Assembly: GCA_937967875.1 (NCBI GenBank)
Contig: CALBTQ010000347.1
Span: 1-6,247, forward strand
DNA from: an uncultured Pseudomonadota bacterium
GTDB taxonomy: Bacteria; Lernaellota; Lernaellaia; Lernaellales; Lernaellaceae
Reading direction: 5' to 3'
Length of the DNA stretch: 6,247 bases
The number at the start of each line of letters is the position of its first letter. The first letter of the stretch is position 1. The position numbers were made by a program, and so were the translations under genes. The notes beneath the pieces were generated by a model. The model saw nothing but the letters and a program-made list of their open reading frames with translations. It was not told the origin of the DNA and did no database searches. Positions 5,307 to 6,247 of the stretch are shown piece after piece.

Positions 5307-5401
5307 CCGGTCGCGAGACCCGAACCGGATCGGGTGACGAATCGAGTCGTCGGCCCTTCACCCTCGAGATCCGTTCGTCGATCGCGCGACCGGGACTTTT
5401 T
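5307..5401 (+). terminator. Three-way-junction RNA fold ending in T5, probable 3' end of the STAS-like gene
   Basis: CCGGTCGCG (5307-5315) pairs perfectly with CGCGACCGG (5385-5393), and two more pairs (5317-5318 with 5382-5383) follow an A/G mismatch. Inside, CCCGA/TCGGG makes one hairpin (5319-5334). GACGAA (5336-5341) with TTCGTC (5374-5379), plus TCGAG (5342-5346) with CTCGA (5363-5367), makes a second arm. Only three bases remain unpaired at the junction. T5 lies at 5397-5401, three bases past the closing stem. It sits between the STAS-like stop (5244) and the next promoter (5442), so a terminator or structured 3' RNA is the simplest reading. The fold was worked out by eye, without energy values. 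Confidence 0.45.
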
Positions 5402-5441
5402 ATCACCGCCCCGCCATACTGCTATCCCAGCCGATAATATC

Positions 5442-5470
5442 TTGCTATATCTCTCTGTGTTTGCCATAAT
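5442..5470 (+). promoter_or_regulatory. Sigma-70-type promoter of the beta-propeller gene
   Basis: TTGCTA (5442-5447, four of six matches) and CATAAT (5465-5470, five of six) are separated by exactly 17 bases. A TG at 5462-5463 forms an extended -10 element. Transcription would start near 5477. That leaves a 19-base leader with the ribosome site GGAAGGG (5483-5489) before ATG 5496. It would leave almost no leader for the in-frame ATG at 5481, which supports the chosen start. Confidence 0.65.
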
Positions 5471-5495
5471 GACTTTAACTATGGAAGGGTTGCTG

Positions 5496-6247
5496 ATGAT
5501 ACATTTATGGATAATGAAATCGCTTCGGCGAACAATCGTGATTTTTCTTCTATTATTGTTGACTTATCCGACCGCCAACGCGGCAGCCGCGTCCAATGAA
5601 AGCGTCGAGGCGGAATGGATCGCCTATTACGACGCCCCGGTCAACGGCAATGAGTACGTCTACGACATGAAAATCGACTCCCAGGGCAACATCTTGCTAC
5701 TCGGACAAGCGGACGGCGAGATGCTCACCGTCAAGTACGACGTCGACGGCAACGTCCTCTGGGAAACGCGGTACCAAGGGACATTTGATGCCGGCAACGA
5801 GCCGGTCGCCCTGGCGATCGATGCGCTGGACAACGTAATTGTCGCCGGATCGTCCGACAGCGCCATCACGACCATCAAGTATGACTCCGACGGCGAACAA
5901 CTATGGATCAAGCAACACGACGAAGACGCAAGCTTCCTAAATTACGATCGACCCGCTGCCCTTGCCGTCGACGGTGAAGGCGGCATTCTGGTCGGCGGCG
6001 TCGTTTGCGCGCAATTGGACGACAACGATCCGGTGTGTCTCGATTTCGATTACATCACGATAAAATATAACTCCATGGGCGATTTGCTCTGGTCCGTCAA
6101 ATACGACGGCGGCAAAAACGACTGTCCTTTCGACCTTGCGGTGGATAAGCAAAACAACGTGGCGATAACCGGGCAATCGCTGGGCGCAAGCGGCCCAAGC
6201 GCCTTCGATTTCGTCACCATGTTCTACCACCCCGCCGGTAACCGAAA
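5496..6247 (+). CDS. Secreted beta-propeller-repeat (SBBP-like) protein, 3' end outside window
   Basis: The first 250 residues of an exported protein are visible, with no stop before the edge. Residues 1-29 are a signal peptide: Lys8, Arg11 and Arg12, a Leu-rich core, and an Ala-Asn-Ala site giving likely cleavage after Ala29. The mature part is made of repeats of about 40-50 residues at about 54-93, 103-141, 153-203 and 211 onward. Each carries a hydrophobic Ala-Leu-Ala-(Ile/Val)-Asp start, a (Gly/Asp)-Asn-(Ile/Val)-turn strand and a Thr-Ile-Lys-Tyr-(Asp/Asn)-x-x-Gly-(Asp/Asn)-x-Leu-Trp end. This is the signature of SBBP-type beta-propeller repeats of extracellular proteins. Repeat 3 has an insertion with two Cys (171 and 181). 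ATG 5496 is chosen for GGAAGGG six bases upstream; ATG 5481 and ATG 5514 are in-frame alternatives. The role is unknown, and the missing C-terminus could hold an anchor or sorting domain. Confidence 0.8.
   Translation, partial: MIHLWIMKSLRRTIVIFLLLLLTYPTANAAAASNESVEAEWIAYYDAPVNGNEYVYDMKIDSQGNILLLGQADGEMLTVKYDVDGNVLWETRYQGTFDAGNEPVALAIDALDNVIVAGSSDSAITTIKYDSDGEQLWIKQHDEDASFLNYDRPAALAVDGEGGILVGGVVCAQLDDNDPVCLDFDYITIKYNSMGDLLWSVKYDGGKNDCPFDLAVDKQNNVAITGQSLGASGPSAFDFVTMFYHPAGNR

Noticed and set aside
4819..5406. 195-codon minus-strand frame opposite the STAS-like gene
   Set aside because: It is a shadow of the STAS-like gene and runs through the structured 3' region. Its protein has no coherent domain.

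Overview
The window is about 6.2 kb from a diderm (Gram-negative-type) bacterium. Coding DNA is GC-rich, while the spacers are distinctly AT-richer. It holds four complete genes and one gene cut by the right edge. Four of the five products are predicted to be exported, lipidated or membrane-anchored. Two carry a lipoprotein signal followed by a poly-aspartate linker. That style (Cys, an Asp run, DDDTG-type repeats) is, as far as I recall, common in environmental delta-proteobacterial, Myxococcota-like and related candidate lineages. The lineage call is a weak inference and no species is named. I see no rRNA, tRNA, IS element, phage gene or CRISPR array.

Layout from left to right. Bases 1-119 are non-coding and hold a candidate promoter firing leftward out of the window. 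A strong intrinsic terminator (120-148) closes a leftward operon of two lipoproteins. The downstream gene (173-1480) is a glycoside-hydrolase-like (beta/alpha)8 barrel. The upstream gene (1477-2829) is a helical protein with a 7-unit DDDTx linker and an EF-hand-like loop. They overlap by four bases (ATGA) and the downstream start has its own strong Shine-Dalgarno site, so they are probably translationally coupled. A leader of roughly 120 nt with a GC-rich palindrome precedes the operon. Next is a leftward gene (3090-4409) for an unrecognised two-helix membrane protein with its own terminator.

A 433-base AT-rich divergent spacer (4410-4842) contains no convincing gene. It does hold a small set of elements that could be a short structured RNA or attenuating leader. 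To its right, on the plus strand, is a 133-residue STAS/SpoIIAA-like cytoplasmic protein (4843-5244), followed by a compact predicted three-way-junction RNA fold ending in five T. Then come a well-formed sigma-70-type promoter (5442-5470) and the start of a secreted beta-propeller-repeat protein (5496 to the edge).

Only the two lipoproteins can be tied together, through overlap, a shared operon and shared linker style. A joint role at the cell envelope, such as glycan binding or processing, is an inference. The STAS-like protein, the two-helix protein and the propeller protein have separate signals and no demonstrated link to that pair. I found no clear-cut new defence or mobile system. The most unusual items are the coupled Asp-linker lipoprotein pair, the unknown two-helix membrane protein and the two structured non-coding regions.
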